From NCBI GenBank assembly GCA_963777975.1, contig CAVZSO010000002.1, positions 124,001-188,000 on the forward strand: a stretch of 64,000 bases of DNA. Direction: 5' to 3'. The DNA is from CSP1-4 sp963777975. GTDB taxonomy: Bacteria; Chloroflexota; Limnocylindria; Limnocylindrales; CSP1-4. Every line of letters begins with the position of its first letter. Position 1 is the stretch's first letter. Shown here piece by piece: positions 33,725 through 42,251 of the stretch. The position numbers and the translations under genes are program-made. Below the pieces are notes generated by a model. That model was not told where the DNA came from. It saw only the letters and a list, made by a program, of their open reading frames with translations, and ran no database searches.

Positions 33725-34788
33725 GACTCGGCCTCGGCAGCACGTGCGGCGAGCGCCGATGCCTCGGCCGCCGTGGCGGGCCAGATCGGCTTGAACGTGT
33801 ACCACTGCTCCGGTGCCGGACGAACCATCAGCACCAGCGCGTCGGCAACAGCCTGCGTGGCGCGCGCGATCGCGGTCGGGTCGCTGCCGCCGACCTCGAT
33901 CGGATCGAGCCACTCGGCCGTGAACCGACCATCGGCCTGGCGTCGGCAGACGATGGGCACGATGACCGCGTTGGTCTTGGCGGCCAGCACGGCGGGACCG
34001 GCCGGCAGCGTGGTCCAATCCCCGAAGAGGCGGACGGGGACACCGTCCGAGCGATAGCCCCAGTCGACGAGGAGGCCCAGCAGGGCGGGCTGGCGGAGCA
34101 CGCTGAACGTGCGCCGCAGGTTCTTCCAGGCGAAGACCTCGACCCCCCAGCGCCGACGCTGGGACTGGAGCAGCGCATAGAGCTCGGGATACGACGAATC
34201 GTCGGCCAGGCCGTAGGTCGGGAAGCCACGCGCCGCGCAGGCGGCGATGAGCGCCTCGATGCTGCCGATATGGATGCTCAGGGCGATGATCCCGCGGCCC
34301 TGTGCTTCGAGGCCGGCCCACAGCTCGGCGAAGGCGTCGATGCCGCGCGCGCCGCGCGGATCGATCATCGCTGCGGGCGCATCGGCGGCCAGCGACGGCA
34401 GGCGCATCAGCTCCACGATATAGCGGCCATAGGTCTGGTAGACGCGGCCGGCTAGTCGCTTGACGGCGGGATCGTCCGCGGGACGCCCGAGGATGTGCGA
34501 CGCGTTGGCCAGGATGACGTGCCGCTTGGCCGGCCAGGCGGCATAGGCCAGACGCATGGTGCCGCCGGCCAGGGGCAGGCTGATGCCGAGCGGCACGACG
34601 CCGAGCAGCCAGGACGCGAAGCGATAGCCGACGACGACGGCCCGCTCGTTCAGCCGGACGAGCCCGCGTCGAAGCATCGACCCGCGCTCGGATCGGCGAT
34701 GGGGCGCATGGGCAACGCCCCCCGGTCCCGATGTCGTCGCCGTCCCGGGCTCGACCCCGATCGTGCCTTCGCCGGACCGCTCGGCCAT
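33721..34788 (-). CDS. LpxL/PatA-like lipid acyltransferase (first copy)
   Basis: 355 residues. Similar fold to the next gene: hydrophobic start FASWLLGVVPLGISLPLAGG, HVILANASHILGRPADD, YQTYGRYIVELMRLPSL, the catalytic ALSIHIGSIEALIAAC with His and Glu, VLAAKTNAVIVPIVCRRQ, and the closing APEQWYTFKPIWP. Probably acylates an inositol-lipid mannoside, based on neighbours. An N-terminal 37-residue Gly/Thr tail precedes the domain; the ATG at 34677 (MLRRGLVRLNERA) is an alternative start. Twenty bases follow the inositol-1-phosphate synthase stop. Confidence 0.82.
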   Translation of the reverse strand: MAERSGEGTIGVEPGTATTSGPGGVAHAPHRRSERGSMLRRGLVRLNERAVVVGYRFASWLLGVVPLGISLPLAGGTMRLAYAAWPAKRHVILANASHILGRPADDPAVKRLAGRVYQTYGRYIVELMRLPSLAADAPAAMIDPRGARGIDAFAELWAGLEAQGRGIIALSIHIGSIEALIAACAARGFPTYGLADDSSYPELYALLQSQRRRWGVEVFAWKNLRRTFSVLRQPALLGLLVDWGYRSDGVPVRLFGDWTTLPAGPAVLAAKTNAVIVPIVCRRQADGRFTAEWLDPIEVGGSDPTAIARATQAVADALVLMVRPAPEQWYTFKPIWPATAAEASALAARAAEAES

Positions 34789-34808
34789 GGAGACCGTGCC
34801 CGTCGACG

Positions 34809-36062
34809 CTACTTCGCGGCGACCGCGACCCTGGCGCGCGATGGCGCCATCTTGCGGATCTTCTTGGCCGGCAGTGTCTCGGTGCCGACGAGGGTCTCGT
34901 TGTCCTCGCCGCGGATGTAGGCCTCCACGCGATTGAAGGCGATGTCGTCGTGGATCTGCATCGGCGGGCTCTTCATGAAGTAGCTCGATGGCGCAACGAG
35001 GGTGCCGGTGAGGCCGCGGTCGAGGCCCAGCTTCAGGCAGCGGATGGCGTCGGTGATGACACCGGCGCTGTTGGGGCTGTCCCAGACCTCGAGCTTGAGC
35101 TCCGCGTTGAGCGGTACATCGCCGAAGGTCGTGCCCTCCATCCGGATGTAGCACCACTTGCGGTCGAGCAGCCACGGAACGTGGTCGCTGGGACCGACGT
35201 GCACGTCGTCCGGGTCCATCTCGTAATCGAGCATCGAGGTCACGGCGTTGGTCTTGCTGATCTTCTTGGACTCGAGACGCTCACGTTCGAGCATGTTGAG
35301 GAAGTCGGTGTTGCCGCCGAAGTTGAGCTGGTAGGTGCGGTCGAGGCGCACGCCCCGATCCATGAACAGGCGGGTCAGCACGCGGTGGCTGATGGTGGCT
35401 CCGACCTGGCTCTTGATGTCGTCGCCGATGACGGGCAGGCCGGCCTCCGCGAAGCGGCGCTGCCAGTAGGGCTCGCGGCCGATGAAGACGGGGATGGCGT
35501 TGACGAAGCCGACGCCTGCCCGGAGGGCCTGCTCGACGTACCACTTGGTGGCCTCCTCGCTGCCCACGGGCAGGTAGGAGACCATGACATCGACCTCGCG
35601 CTCCTTGAGGATGCCCACGATGTCGGCGGTCGGACCAGGCGCCTTCTCGATGATCTGGCTGAGGTACTTGCCAAGGCCGTCATGGGTCATGCCACGCTCG
35701 ACCGGCACGCCGAGGTGAGGCACCTGCTGGAAGACGTAGGTGTTGTTCGGCTTCTGGTAGATGGCCTCGGACAGGTCCTTGCCGACCTTGTTCTTGTCGA
35801 TGTCGAAGGCGGCCACGAACTCGATGTCGCGGACGTGGTAACCGCCCAGGTCGACGTGCATCAGCCCCGGGACGAAGTCGTCCTTCTTGGCGTTCTCGTA
35901 GTAGTAGCGACCCTGGACGAGGCTCGAGGCGCAGTTGCCGACGCCGACGATGGCCACGCGGATCTTGCCGTCGCCGCGCCGGCCGGCGCCGGCCGATGAG
36001 ACCGTGCCGCTGGTGGTGGCGCCCTCGACGCCGTGGTTGCCGTTCTTGCCGTTCTTGCTCAC
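34809..36062 (-). CDS. ino1: Inositol-3-phosphate synthase
   Basis: 417 residues, actinobacterial-type Ino1. NAD-binding VAIVGVGNCASSLVQGRYYY follows a Gly/Ser/Asn-rich 35-residue start. Conserved stretches include GYHVRDIEFVAAFDIDKNKV, NAIPVFIGREPYWQRRF, GLPVIGDDIKSQVGAT, LNFGGNTDFLNMLERERL with SKKISKTNAV, and the late KLEVWDSPNSAGVITDAIR. It converts glucose-6-phosphate to inositol phosphate, the head-group precursor of phosphatidylinositol. GTG at 36062 is preferred for GGGAG six bases upstream; a longer frame to 36146 lacks homology. Confidence 0.95.
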   Translation of the reverse strand: MSKNGKNGNHGVEGATTSGTVSSAGAGRRGDGKIRVAIVGVGNCASSLVQGRYYYENAKKDDFVPGLMHVDLGGYHVRDIEFVAAFDIDKNKVGKDLSEAIYQKPNNTYVFQQVPHLGVPVERGMTHDGLGKYLSQIIEKAPGPTADIVGILKEREVDVMVSYLPVGSEEATKWYVEQALRAGVGFVNAIPVFIGREPYWQRRFAEAGLPVIGDDIKSQVGATISHRVLTRLFMDRGVRLDRTYQLNFGGNTDFLNMLERERLESKKISKTNAVTSMLDYEMDPDDVHVGPSDHVPWLLDRKWCYIRMEGTTFGDVPLNAELKLEVWDSPNSAGVITDAIRCLKLGLDRGLTGTLVAPSSYFMKSPPMQIHDDIAFNRVEAYIRGEDNETLVGTETLPAKKIRKMAPSRARVAVAAK

Positions 36063-36102
36063 GTGGACTCCCTGTTCCTCTCTGCTGGTGACTGATCGTC
36101 TG

Positions 36103-36745
36103 TCAGGGTTTGTCTGCCGTCGTCCCGGCCGCCTGCCGGCGGACATGGAGGATGCGCTGGATGACGGTGACGGTGGTCAGCACGACGATGGCCGCGAGCG
36201 CCAGCTGGAGCCAGCCCATTGTCCTGCGGCCCGCCGACGAGGCCCGTCGCGACCAGGCCGGCACCGAGGATGACGATGCGCTCAGGACGCGGGGCGATGC
36301 CGACCTCGCCGCTGAAGCCGAGCCCCTCCGCCTTGGCCCGCGTGTAGCTGACCATGAAGGCGCAGACGGCGGCCAGGACGGCCAGGATCGCGGTCAGCTG
36401 GCTGCCTGCGGCCGCGGCGCCGGCCACGATGCCGACGTAGATGACGCCCTCGCCCCAGCGGTCGAAGGTCGAGTCCATGAAGGCCCCGAACTTGGAGCTG
36501 GTGCCGGTCGCCCGGGCGACGGCGCCGTCGAGCATGTCGAACGAGCCGGCCACGACGCTCACGATGCCCGCCGCCAGCCACAGCTCGAGGCCGGCCAGGA
36601 CGGCGGCCGCGATGGCGATGCCGAAGCCGATGAGGGTCAGCATGTTGGGCGTCAAGCCGACCTTCGCGAGGCCGGCAGCGTATGGCTGGACGATCGCCCG
36701 GAAGCGGTTGCGCTTCTCGTTGGAGAGGAGGGAGCCGTCGCCCAT
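36103..36745 (-). CDS. CDP-alcohol phosphatidyltransferase, probable phosphatidylinositol(-phosphate) synthase, frame broken once
   Basis: About 213 residues after bridging a +1 break near 36217. The signature D-x2-DG-x2-AR-x8-G-x3-D-x3-D is complete in DMLDGAVARATGTSSKFGAF then MDSTFDR. About six helices, including LTLIGFGIAIAAAVLAGLEL and AILAVLAAVCAFMVSY followed by TRAKAEGLG, typical of phosphatidylinositol-phosphate synthases. After the break the other frame ends MGWLQLALAAIVVLTTVTVI then QRILHVRR, a proper last helix. Located directly before ino1, which makes inositol phosphate the natural head-group substrate. Confidence 0.85.
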
Positions 36746-36755
36746 CGTCGTCCGC

Positions 36756-37088
36756 CTAGCCGGCCAGCCCGAGCATCCGCCGCTGGCGCGTCGTGAAGCG
36801 GTCGATCTCGTCCGGTCGCAGCGAGCAGATGACCTCGCGGCCCTGGCGACGGGTCTCGACGAGCCCGATCGTCTTGAGCGTGCGCAGGTGCCAGCTGACC
36901 AACGGCTGCGAGAGGTCGACGTGGGCGATGAGCTCGGTGACCGTGGCCGGCGACTCGGCCAGGCGCTCCAGGATCCGGAGGCGGGTCACGTCGGCTAGCG
37001 CCTTGTGATAGGCGCGTAACTCGCGGAGCTCCTCCGGCGGGGCCGTGATGGTGGCCAGCGTGTTGCGGATGCGAGCAGGTGTCGGCAC
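36756..37088 (-). CDS. ArsR-family winged-helix regulator
   Basis: 110 residues. Winged helix-turn-helix: HKALADVTRLRILERLAESP, ATVTELIAHVDLSQPLVSWH, LRTLKTIGLVETRRQGREVI, ending RQRRMLGLAG. No obvious metal-binding cysteines (no CxC), so it is not a classical metal sensor. First gene of the phosphatidylinositol operon, ten bases before the PI synthase gene. Two ACTAGT palindromes upstream are candidate operators for self-regulation and perhaps for the divergent MFS gene. Confidence 0.88.
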   Translation of the reverse strand: MPTPARIRNTLATITAPPEELRELRAYHKALADVTRLRILERLAESPATVTELIAHVDLSQPLVSWHLRTLKTIGLVETRRQGREVICSLRPDEIDRFTTRQRRMLGLAG

Positions 37089-37107
37089 GGGCTGGATCTG
37101 GGGACCT

Positions 37108-37145
37108 ACTAGTGGGGATTTATATAAAGCGATGTTGATACTAGT
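37108..37145. promoter_or_regulatory. Paired ACTAGT operator candidate around an AT-rich core promoter
   Basis: ACTAGT occurs at 37108-37113 and again at 37140-37145, 32 bp apart (about three helical turns), flanking TTTATATAAAGC, the only strikingly AT-rich stretch nearby. TATATA on the minus strand is a good -10 for the ArsR-PI operon. The pair would let ArsR dimers cover that promoter. The MFS gene on the other side has its own -10 at 37211-37216. Confidence 0.5.
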
Positions 37146-37210
37146 TCCACGATGGTGCTCCTGTCAAGCGATACCGGACCTCACCCGCGAGACGATCCTG
37201 GGTCGCCAGA

Positions 37211-37216
37211 TACACT
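37211..37216 (+). promoter_or_regulatory. Leaderless-type -10 element of the MFS gene
   Basis: TACACT, preceded by GA, lies seven bases before the ATG at 37224. Confidence 0.45.
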
Positions 37217-37223
37217 CCCGGCG

Positions 37224-38852
37224 ATGACCGCCGCCTCGCGCGCCGTGCTGCTGGCCGCCTTTTCGGTCGCCGCCATGCTCGTCGGCGCGGAGCTGATGAT
37301 CACGGCCGTGGCGCTGCCTGCGATCATCAACGACATCGCCGGCTGGACCGAGCTACGGCGAGCGAGCTGGATCATCAACGGCTACCTGCTGGCCTACATC
37401 GCCGCCATGCCCCTCGCCGGCCGCGCCGCGGATCGATACGGCCTGCCGCGGCTGCTCATCGGCGGCCTCGGCATCTTCGCCGCCGGCTCGCTCCTGGCCG
37501 GCGCCGCCCAGGGCCTCGACTGGCTGATCGCCGCCCGGGTGCTCCAGGGCTTCGGCGGCGGCACGGTGGTGCCATTGGCGACGGCCGGCGCCGGCTACCT
37601 GTACGAGGGCCACACACGCTCCCGCGCGCTCGGGTTGGTCGGGGCGGCGACCTTCCTGGGCATGGCGCTGGGGCCGTTCGTGGGGGCCTTCATCCTGACC
37701 GGCTTCGAGCTCGGTCCGACCTTCGCCGCGACCGGGCAGGCGACCTCGACCGCCGCGGCGGTCCTGACACCTGCCTGGCGCTGGGTCTTCTACCTCGGGG
37801 CGCCGCTGGCGATCGTGGTGGCCGTCATCGTCTGGGCGGCGACGCCGTCATGGCGGGCGGTCCATGGCCGCGGCCGGCTCGATGTGCCCGGCGCGGTCCT
37901 GTTCACGACCGCCCTGGCCGCCGGGCTGCTGGCGCTGACGTGGCTGGGCACCGAGGCGGGGCCAGGCGGCAATGGCGTGGCCATCGCGACCATCGTGACG
38001 CTGGTCGCCGGCGCGGCAGCGATGACCCGTTTCCTGCGCACGCCAGATCCCTTCATCGACCTGCACGCCTTCGCCAACCGGGTCTTCAGCTCGGCCGTGC
38101 TGGTCAGCCTGTTGACTGGCTATGCGCTGGCGACCGCCATCGTCGGGGCCGCCGTCTTCGTCGACCGCGTGCGCTACGGCGGACCAGGGGAACAGCAGAT
38201 CGCCCTAGGGGCACTGGCCGGTGCCATGGCGATCGGCGCCCTCGTCTCGGGCTTCGTCGTCCGACGTCTGGGCATCGTGCCCGTCAGCGTGGCCGGCCTG
38301 CTGCTCGGCGCCAGCGGGCTGGCCGTCCTGGCCACGGCCACGCCAGCGACGCCCCTGGCGGCCTACGCTGGCGGCCTGGCCGTCTTCGGGCTGGGATTCG
38401 GGCTTTCGGTCACGCCGCGTTCCACGGCCGCCATGGAGGCCCTGGGGCGGGCTGCCTACGGGACCGCCGCCGCCGCCGTGACCGTGGCGCGGATGCTGGG
38501 CATGGGCGTCGGGCTCGCCATCCTGACCGGATTCGGCTCGAACCGCATCGAGGCGCTCGCGGTGGTGCTGACCGACCAGGCCGCCCGGGACGCGGTGCTG
38601 CCGCTCGACCTCCAGGGCCGGCCCCTCCAGGATCCCTTCGTCGTCGATGCCCTGGAGGCCTGGGCGGCCGGCGAAGCGGCCCACATCCTGGCCGGCCTGA
38701 TGGCCGTGGCGGCGGCGGTCATGGTCGTGGCCATCGTGCCCGCGCTCGCGATGCGCCGCGCGACGCCCTCGTCCGCGGAGTCGGCGTCGTCTACCATCGG
38801 CCCCGATGAGCGCGCCGCAGCCGGCGACGACGAACCCGCCCTCGCCATCTGA
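37224..38852 (+). CDS. MFS drug-exporter-like transporter, DHA2 (EmrB/QacA) type
   Basis: 542 residues with about 14 predicted helices. MFS motifs: ASWIINGYLLAYIAAMPLAG with RAADRYGLPR (motif A), RVLQGFGGGTVVPLATAGAG (motif B), TFLGMALGPFVGAFI (motif C). The C-terminus is hydrophilic and acidic. Proton-driven efflux of an unknown compound is the family role. ATG at 37224 chosen because the first helix begins there and the TACACT element abuts it. Divergent from the ArsR-PI operon, and its last 47 bases overlap the CorA-like gene. Confidence 0.88.
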   Translation: MTAASRAVLLAAFSVAAMLVGAELMITAVALPAIINDIAGWTELRRASWIINGYLLAYIAAMPLAGRAADRYGLPRLLIGGLGIFAAGSLLAGAAQGLDWLIAARVLQGFGGGTVVPLATAGAGYLYEGHTRSRALGLVGAATFLGMALGPFVGAFILTGFELGPTFAATGQATSTAAAVLTPAWRWVFYLGAPLAIVVAVIVWAATPSWRAVHGRGRLDVPGAVLFTTALAAGLLALTWLGTEAGPGGNGVAIATIVTLVAGAAAMTRFLRTPDPFIDLHAFANRVFSSAVLVSLLTGYALATAIVGAAVFVDRVRYGGPGEQQIALGALAGAMAIGALVSGFVVRRLGIVPVSVAGLLLGASGLAVLATATPATPLAAYAGGLAVFGLGFGLSVTPRSTAAMEALGRAAYGTAAAAVTVARMLGMGVGLAILTGFGSNRIEALAVVLTDQAARDAVLPLDLQGRPLQDPFVVDALEAWAAGEAAHILAGLMAVAAAVMVVAIVPALAMRRATPSSAESASSTIGPDERAAAGDDEPALAI

Positions 38853-39846
38853 CGCGAGGTCGACGGGGGCTGCCGTGCCCTCGGCAGCAGCGCCCCGGAT
38901 GCGCGCCCTGATCGCGGGCTCCGGTGGGACGCGCGAGACGACCGACCTGGCCGATCTGCAGGCGGCGTACGGTGACGAGCAGGTCCGGGTGTGGGTCGAC
39001 ATCATCGACGGCGACCAGGCCATCGTCGACCAGCTGGCTGCCTGCCTGGGCATCCATCCGCTCGTCGCCGAGGACATCCTGGAGCGCAACCAGCGGGCCA
39101 AGATCGAGCGCACCGGCGACACGCTCCACATCGTGATGTTCGCCCTGGCCTACGAGGGCGGTGTCGAGGAGGACGAGATCGACATCGTGCTCGGCCGGCG
39201 CTTCCTGCTGACCGGCCACAGCTCGACCTTCGATCCGCAGCAGCTCCATACGCTGCGACGGGGCTCGGAGGCCCTGCTCGAGGAGGGTCCCGACTACCTG
39301 CTCTGGGCCATCGTCGATGGCCTGGTCGACGGCTACTTCCCGGTCTTCGACAAGCTCGGCGACGAGATCGACGGGCTGCAGGCCGACGTCATCGACAAGC
39401 CCAGCAAGTGGGTCGTCGAGCGCCTCTTCCAGGTCCGTCGCGACCTGCTCTACATCCGCCACGCGGTCAGCCCGCAGCGCGAGATCTTCAACCAGCTCAC
39501 CAACCGGGACGAGCCGCTCATCGCACCCGACCGGGTCATCTACTTCCGGGACGTCTACGACCACCTCATCCGGCTGACCGACGAGCTCGACAGCTACCGC
39601 GAGCTGGTCAGCACGACCCTCGACGCCTATCTCTCGACGGTCAACAACAACCTCTCCGACATCATGAAGCGGCTCACGGCGGCGACCGTGATCCTGGCCG
39701 GCATCGCGGCCGTGGCCGGCATCTTCGGCATGAGCGAAGCGGCCAGCGCCATCGAGGAGGGGTCGGGCTTCTGGCTCATCACCGGCCTCATGCTGGCCGC
39801 CGCCGGCGCAGCCGTCTTCTGGTTCCGCCGCATCGGCTGGCTCTGA
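38806..39846 (+). CDS. CorA-like magnesium/cobalt transporter family protein with altered GMN motif
   Basis: 346 residues. Cytoplasmic funnel domain with VRVWVDIIDGDQAIVDQLAA, HPLVAEDILERNQRAKIER and the long stalk helix including LLYIRHAVSPQREIFNQLT; two C-terminal helices (TVILAGIAAVAGIFGM and FWLITGLMLAAAGAAVFWF). The signature GMN at the pore mouth reads GMS (FGMSEAASAIEEGSGF), and the usual aromatic before it is Phe. CorA pores select ions with that loop, so selectivity may differ. A TACCAT element eight bases before the ATG suggests leaderless transcription. Confidence 0.85.
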   Translation: MSAPQPATTNPPSPSDARSTGAAVPSAAAPRMRALIAGSGGTRETTDLADLQAAYGDEQVRVWVDIIDGDQAIVDQLAACLGIHPLVAEDILERNQRAKIERTGDTLHIVMFALAYEGGVEEDEIDIVLGRRFLLTGHSSTFDPQQLHTLRRGSEALLEEGPDYLLWAIVDGLVDGYFPVFDKLGDEIDGLQADVIDKPSKWVVERLFQVRRDLLYIRHAVSPQREIFNQLTNRDEPLIAPDRVIYFRDVYDHLIRLTDELDSYRELVSTTLDAYLSTVNNNLSDIMKRLTAATVILAGIAAVAGIFGMSEAASAIEEGSGFWLITGLMLAAAGAAVFWFRRIGWL

Positions 39847-39856
39847 GGGCCGTCGG

Positions 39857-40583
39857 TCAGGAGCGGCAGTCGCGCGGCTTGGCCTTGGGGTTGGCCTCGT
39901 CCAGCGGGGCCGTGCCGACGCTGACCAGGTTGGCCGCGATCTGCAGCTTGGGGATGGTGCCCTTGGGCCCCTCGCTGGTCTGGAGGATGAGGCGCTGCTC
40001 GCCCAGGGGCACGTCGTCGGCCAGCGAGAAGTCCCGCGAATGGCGCTTGACCTGGAAGATCTCGTACAGGTAGACGTGGCCGTCCGCGGTGTAGACCTGG
40101 ACGAGGTCGCCGATCATGCCCTTGCCGTTGTTGCGCTCCGAGGCGCGCAGGAGTGGCAGGAACATGCCCTCGCGAGCATGGGCGTAGAGGTAGGTCGCGC
40201 CGGGCTCCGAGGGCTGGCCGAAGACCTCCAGGTACTGGGCCACGTCGCACAGCGGGTAGGTGCCCTTGCCCGGCCCGAAGCTCTGGGCAACGATGGGCAG
40301 GTCGATCTTGAAGGCGGGCACCACGACCCGCGAAGCGACCGACGGCTCGAGGCTGCCGCTCGGCGACGCCGAGGCGCTTCGCCGAGGGGGTCGGCGCCGC
40401 TGACGGCGAAGAGCTCGGCGTCGGCGATGGGCTGGCGATGGCGATCGACGGGCTGGCCTCCAGCTCCGCCTGGGCCGCGGCCGGGTCGAGGACGGTCATC
40501 AGCCCGGCCGCGAGCAGGGCCACGCCGCCGGCAGCGATGAGCGCGGGCAGGAGGCGGTCGATGAAGCTGCGCACGCGGTCCAT
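39857..40583 (-). CDS. Sortase-fold protein lacking the usual catalytic Cys, frame broken once
   Basis: About 241 residues after bridging a +1 break near 40370. The first frame gives a membrane anchor (LLPALIAAGGVALLAAGLMT) and Ser/Pro linker; the second gives the sortase-like barrel: VVPAFKIDLPIVAQSFGPGK, the His motif TYLYAHAREGMFLPLL, GDLVQVYTADGHVYLYEIFQ. At the TLxTC position it reads LILQTSEGPKG, with Ser (AGC) where sortases have Cys (TGC). Either an inactive sortase-like domain, a single-base change, or a non-transpeptidase relative. A TAGCAT element lies nine bases before the ATG. Confidence 0.65.
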
Positions 40584-40592
40584 GGACCGTTG

Positions 40593-40598
40593 ATGCTA
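40593..40598 (-). promoter_or_regulatory. Leaderless-type -10 element of the sortase-like gene
   Basis: On the minus strand TAGCAT ends nine bases before the ATG at 40583. Confidence 0.4.
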
Positions 40599-40729
40599 GC
40601 AAGGATGGCCGGATGCCTCGCTGTACGGCGGCCCTCGAGCGGTCTGCGATGGTCGATCCGGTGTGGCTTCGATGTGGTCGGCTGGAGACGGCTCGGCGGC
40701 GAGTCGCTGGTCGGAGGCCCCGCTCCGGG

Positions 40730-40735
40730 TACACT
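40730..40735 (+). promoter_or_regulatory. Leaderless-type -10 element of the thioredoxin-like gene
   Basis: TACACT lies eight bases before the ATG at 40744. It is the same hexamer as the MFS gene -10. Confidence 0.45.
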
Positions 40736-40743
40736 GCCGCGCG

Positions 40744-41364
40744 ATGCGTGTCGCCCTCCTCGTCGGCGCCGTGGCCGGCCTCCTCGTCGCCGCCCTGGCC
40801 ATCGCTGCCAGCCTGACGTTGCTCGAGCCCGTCGCCGTCACGCCGGCCCGCCCGACCCTCGCGCCGACCGAGCCCCCGTCGTCCAGCCCGAGCCTGGCAA
40901 CGACGCCGGAAGGGACCCCGCTCCCGAGCACCGGCGTCGGGCTCGGCGATCTCGCACCAGCCCTCAAGCTCGATGGCCTGGGTGAGAGCGAGATCGACCT
41001 GGCGGCGCTCAAGGGCACCCCGGTCTGGGTCGCGTTCACGGCGTCCTGGTGCCCCACGTGCCGCGACGAGCTGACCACCATGGAGGCCTTCGCGGCGGCC
41101 AACCCCGGGGTGACGCTGCTCGTCATCGATGTCCTCGAGCCGCTCGAGGTCGTGCAGTCGCTGGTGGACGAGACCGGCACCACGTTGCCCGTCGGCCTCG
41201 ACCCTGACGGCAAGGCCCAGCTGGCCTGGAACGCGTACGCCCTGCCCGTCCATTTCTTCATCGACAAGGAAGGCATCGTCCGCGAGTACATCTACGGCGG
41301 CCCTGGCCCGGACCAGTTCCTGGCCGCGCTCAAGAAGGTGCTGCCCGACGCGAAGATGCCGTGA
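40744..41364 (+). CDS. TlpA/redoxin-type thiol-disulfide oxidoreductase, membrane anchored
   Basis: 206 residues. An N-terminal hydrophobic segment (VALLVGAVAGLLVAALAIAA) and a Pro/Ser/Thr linker are followed by a thioredoxin fold facing outward: VWVAFTASWCPTCRDELTTM carries the active-site WCPTC, then LLVIDVLEPLEVVQSLVDET, and the cis-Pro region YALPVHFFIDKEGIV. It probably reduces or oxidises exported proteins or cytochrome-biogenesis partners. The stop overlaps the otsB start by four bases, so both are on one leaderless transcript. Confidence 0.88.
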   Translation: MRVALLVGAVAGLLVAALAIAASLTLLEPVAVTPARPTLAPTEPPSSSPSLATTPEGTPLPSTGVGLGDLAPALKLDGLGESEIDLAALKGTPVWVAFTASWCPTCRDELTTMEAFAAANPGVTLLVIDVLEPLEVVQSLVDETGTTLPVGLDPDGKAQLAWNAYALPVHFFIDKEGIVREYIYGGPGPDQFLAALKKVLPDAKMP

Positions 41365-42251
41365 CCGATGCCCGGGCGGCCCTGGGCCTCTTGTCCCCGG
41401 CGGCCCTGGCGGGACGGCCGTGCCTGGTCGTGAGCGATTTCGACGGCACCATCGCGCGCATCGGGCTCGATCCCTGGGGGGCGCGCACCGAGCCGCTCGC
41501 TCAACGTGCCCTTCGACGCCTGGCCGGTCTGCCCGGCGTCGAGGTCGTGCTCCTGTCCGGGCGCACGGCGGTCGACCTCGCCGGGCGCGTGCGCGTCGGT
41601 GGCGCGACCTATCTCGGCAACCACGGCCTGGAGCACGGCCACCTGCCGCGCGGCGCCCGGGCCGAGGCGCTGGTCGTCGTCGCCGATCCGAGCCACGACG
41701 GGCACCTGGCGGAGAGCCGGGCGCTGGCCGCCGACCTGGTCCAGGCGATCGACGAGCCCTGGCTGATCGTCGAGCCCAAGTTCCCGGCCGTGACCTTCTG
41801 GTACCGCGCCGCACCCGACATCCCGGCCGCCGCTCGTCGGGTGCGTGCGATCGTCGACCGCCTGGATCCGACCGGCCGCTTCGAACGCTTCCCGGGCAAG
41901 CGCTACCTCGAGCTGCGTCCGCCGGGCGCCACGGAGAAGCGTGACGCCGTCGCCTGGTTGCTGAGCGAGCGACGCCCGGCGACCGCCATCCTGATCGGCG
42001 ACGACGTGGCCGACGCGCTGGCCTTCGACGTGCTCCGGGAGGCGCGCGCGAGCGGCTCGGTGACCGGCTTGGCGGTCGGCGTCCACGCCTTCGGCGACGT
42101 GCCGCCGCAGGTCGCCGACGCGGCCGACGTCATCCTCGACTCGCCGCTCGAGACGGCGCGCTTCCTGGCCGCGCCTCGATCGCGCCCTGCGTGTGAACTC
42201 GCTGACGTCAACGAACGCGACGGCCGGGGGATGGACCGGTCGGCTGGGTAA
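41361..42251 (+). CDS. otsB: Trehalose-6-phosphate phosphatase, C-terminus probably altered by a rearrangement
   Basis: 296 residues. HAD phosphatase: VVSDFDGTIARIG (nucleophile and acid Asp), VVLLSGRTAVDLAGRV, YLGNHGLEHG, the cap segment LIVEPKFPAVTFWYR, KRYLELRPPGATEKRDAVAW, and LIGDDVADALAFDVL for the last metal site. The normal end is near ETARFLAA (about residue 272). The last 24 residues (PRSRPACELADVNERDG..) are antisense to the cyclase gene and look like read-through past a junction at about 42178. Phosphatase domain is complete, so activity is likely kept. It turns trehalose-6-phosphate into trehalose. Confidence 0.88.
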   Translation: MTDARAALGLLSPAALAGRPCLVVSDFDGTIARIGLDPWGARTEPLAQRALRRLAGLPGVEVVLLSGRTAVDLAGRVRVGGATYLGNHGLEHGHLPRGARAEALVVVADPSHDGHLAESRALAADLVQAIDEPWLIVEPKFPAVTFWYRAAPDIPAAARRVRAIVDRLDPTGRFERFPGKRYLELRPPGATEKRDAVAWLLSERRPATAILIGDDVADALAFDVLREARASGSVTGLAVGVHAFGDVPPQVADAADVILDSPLETARFLAAPRSRPACELADVNERDGRGMDRSAG

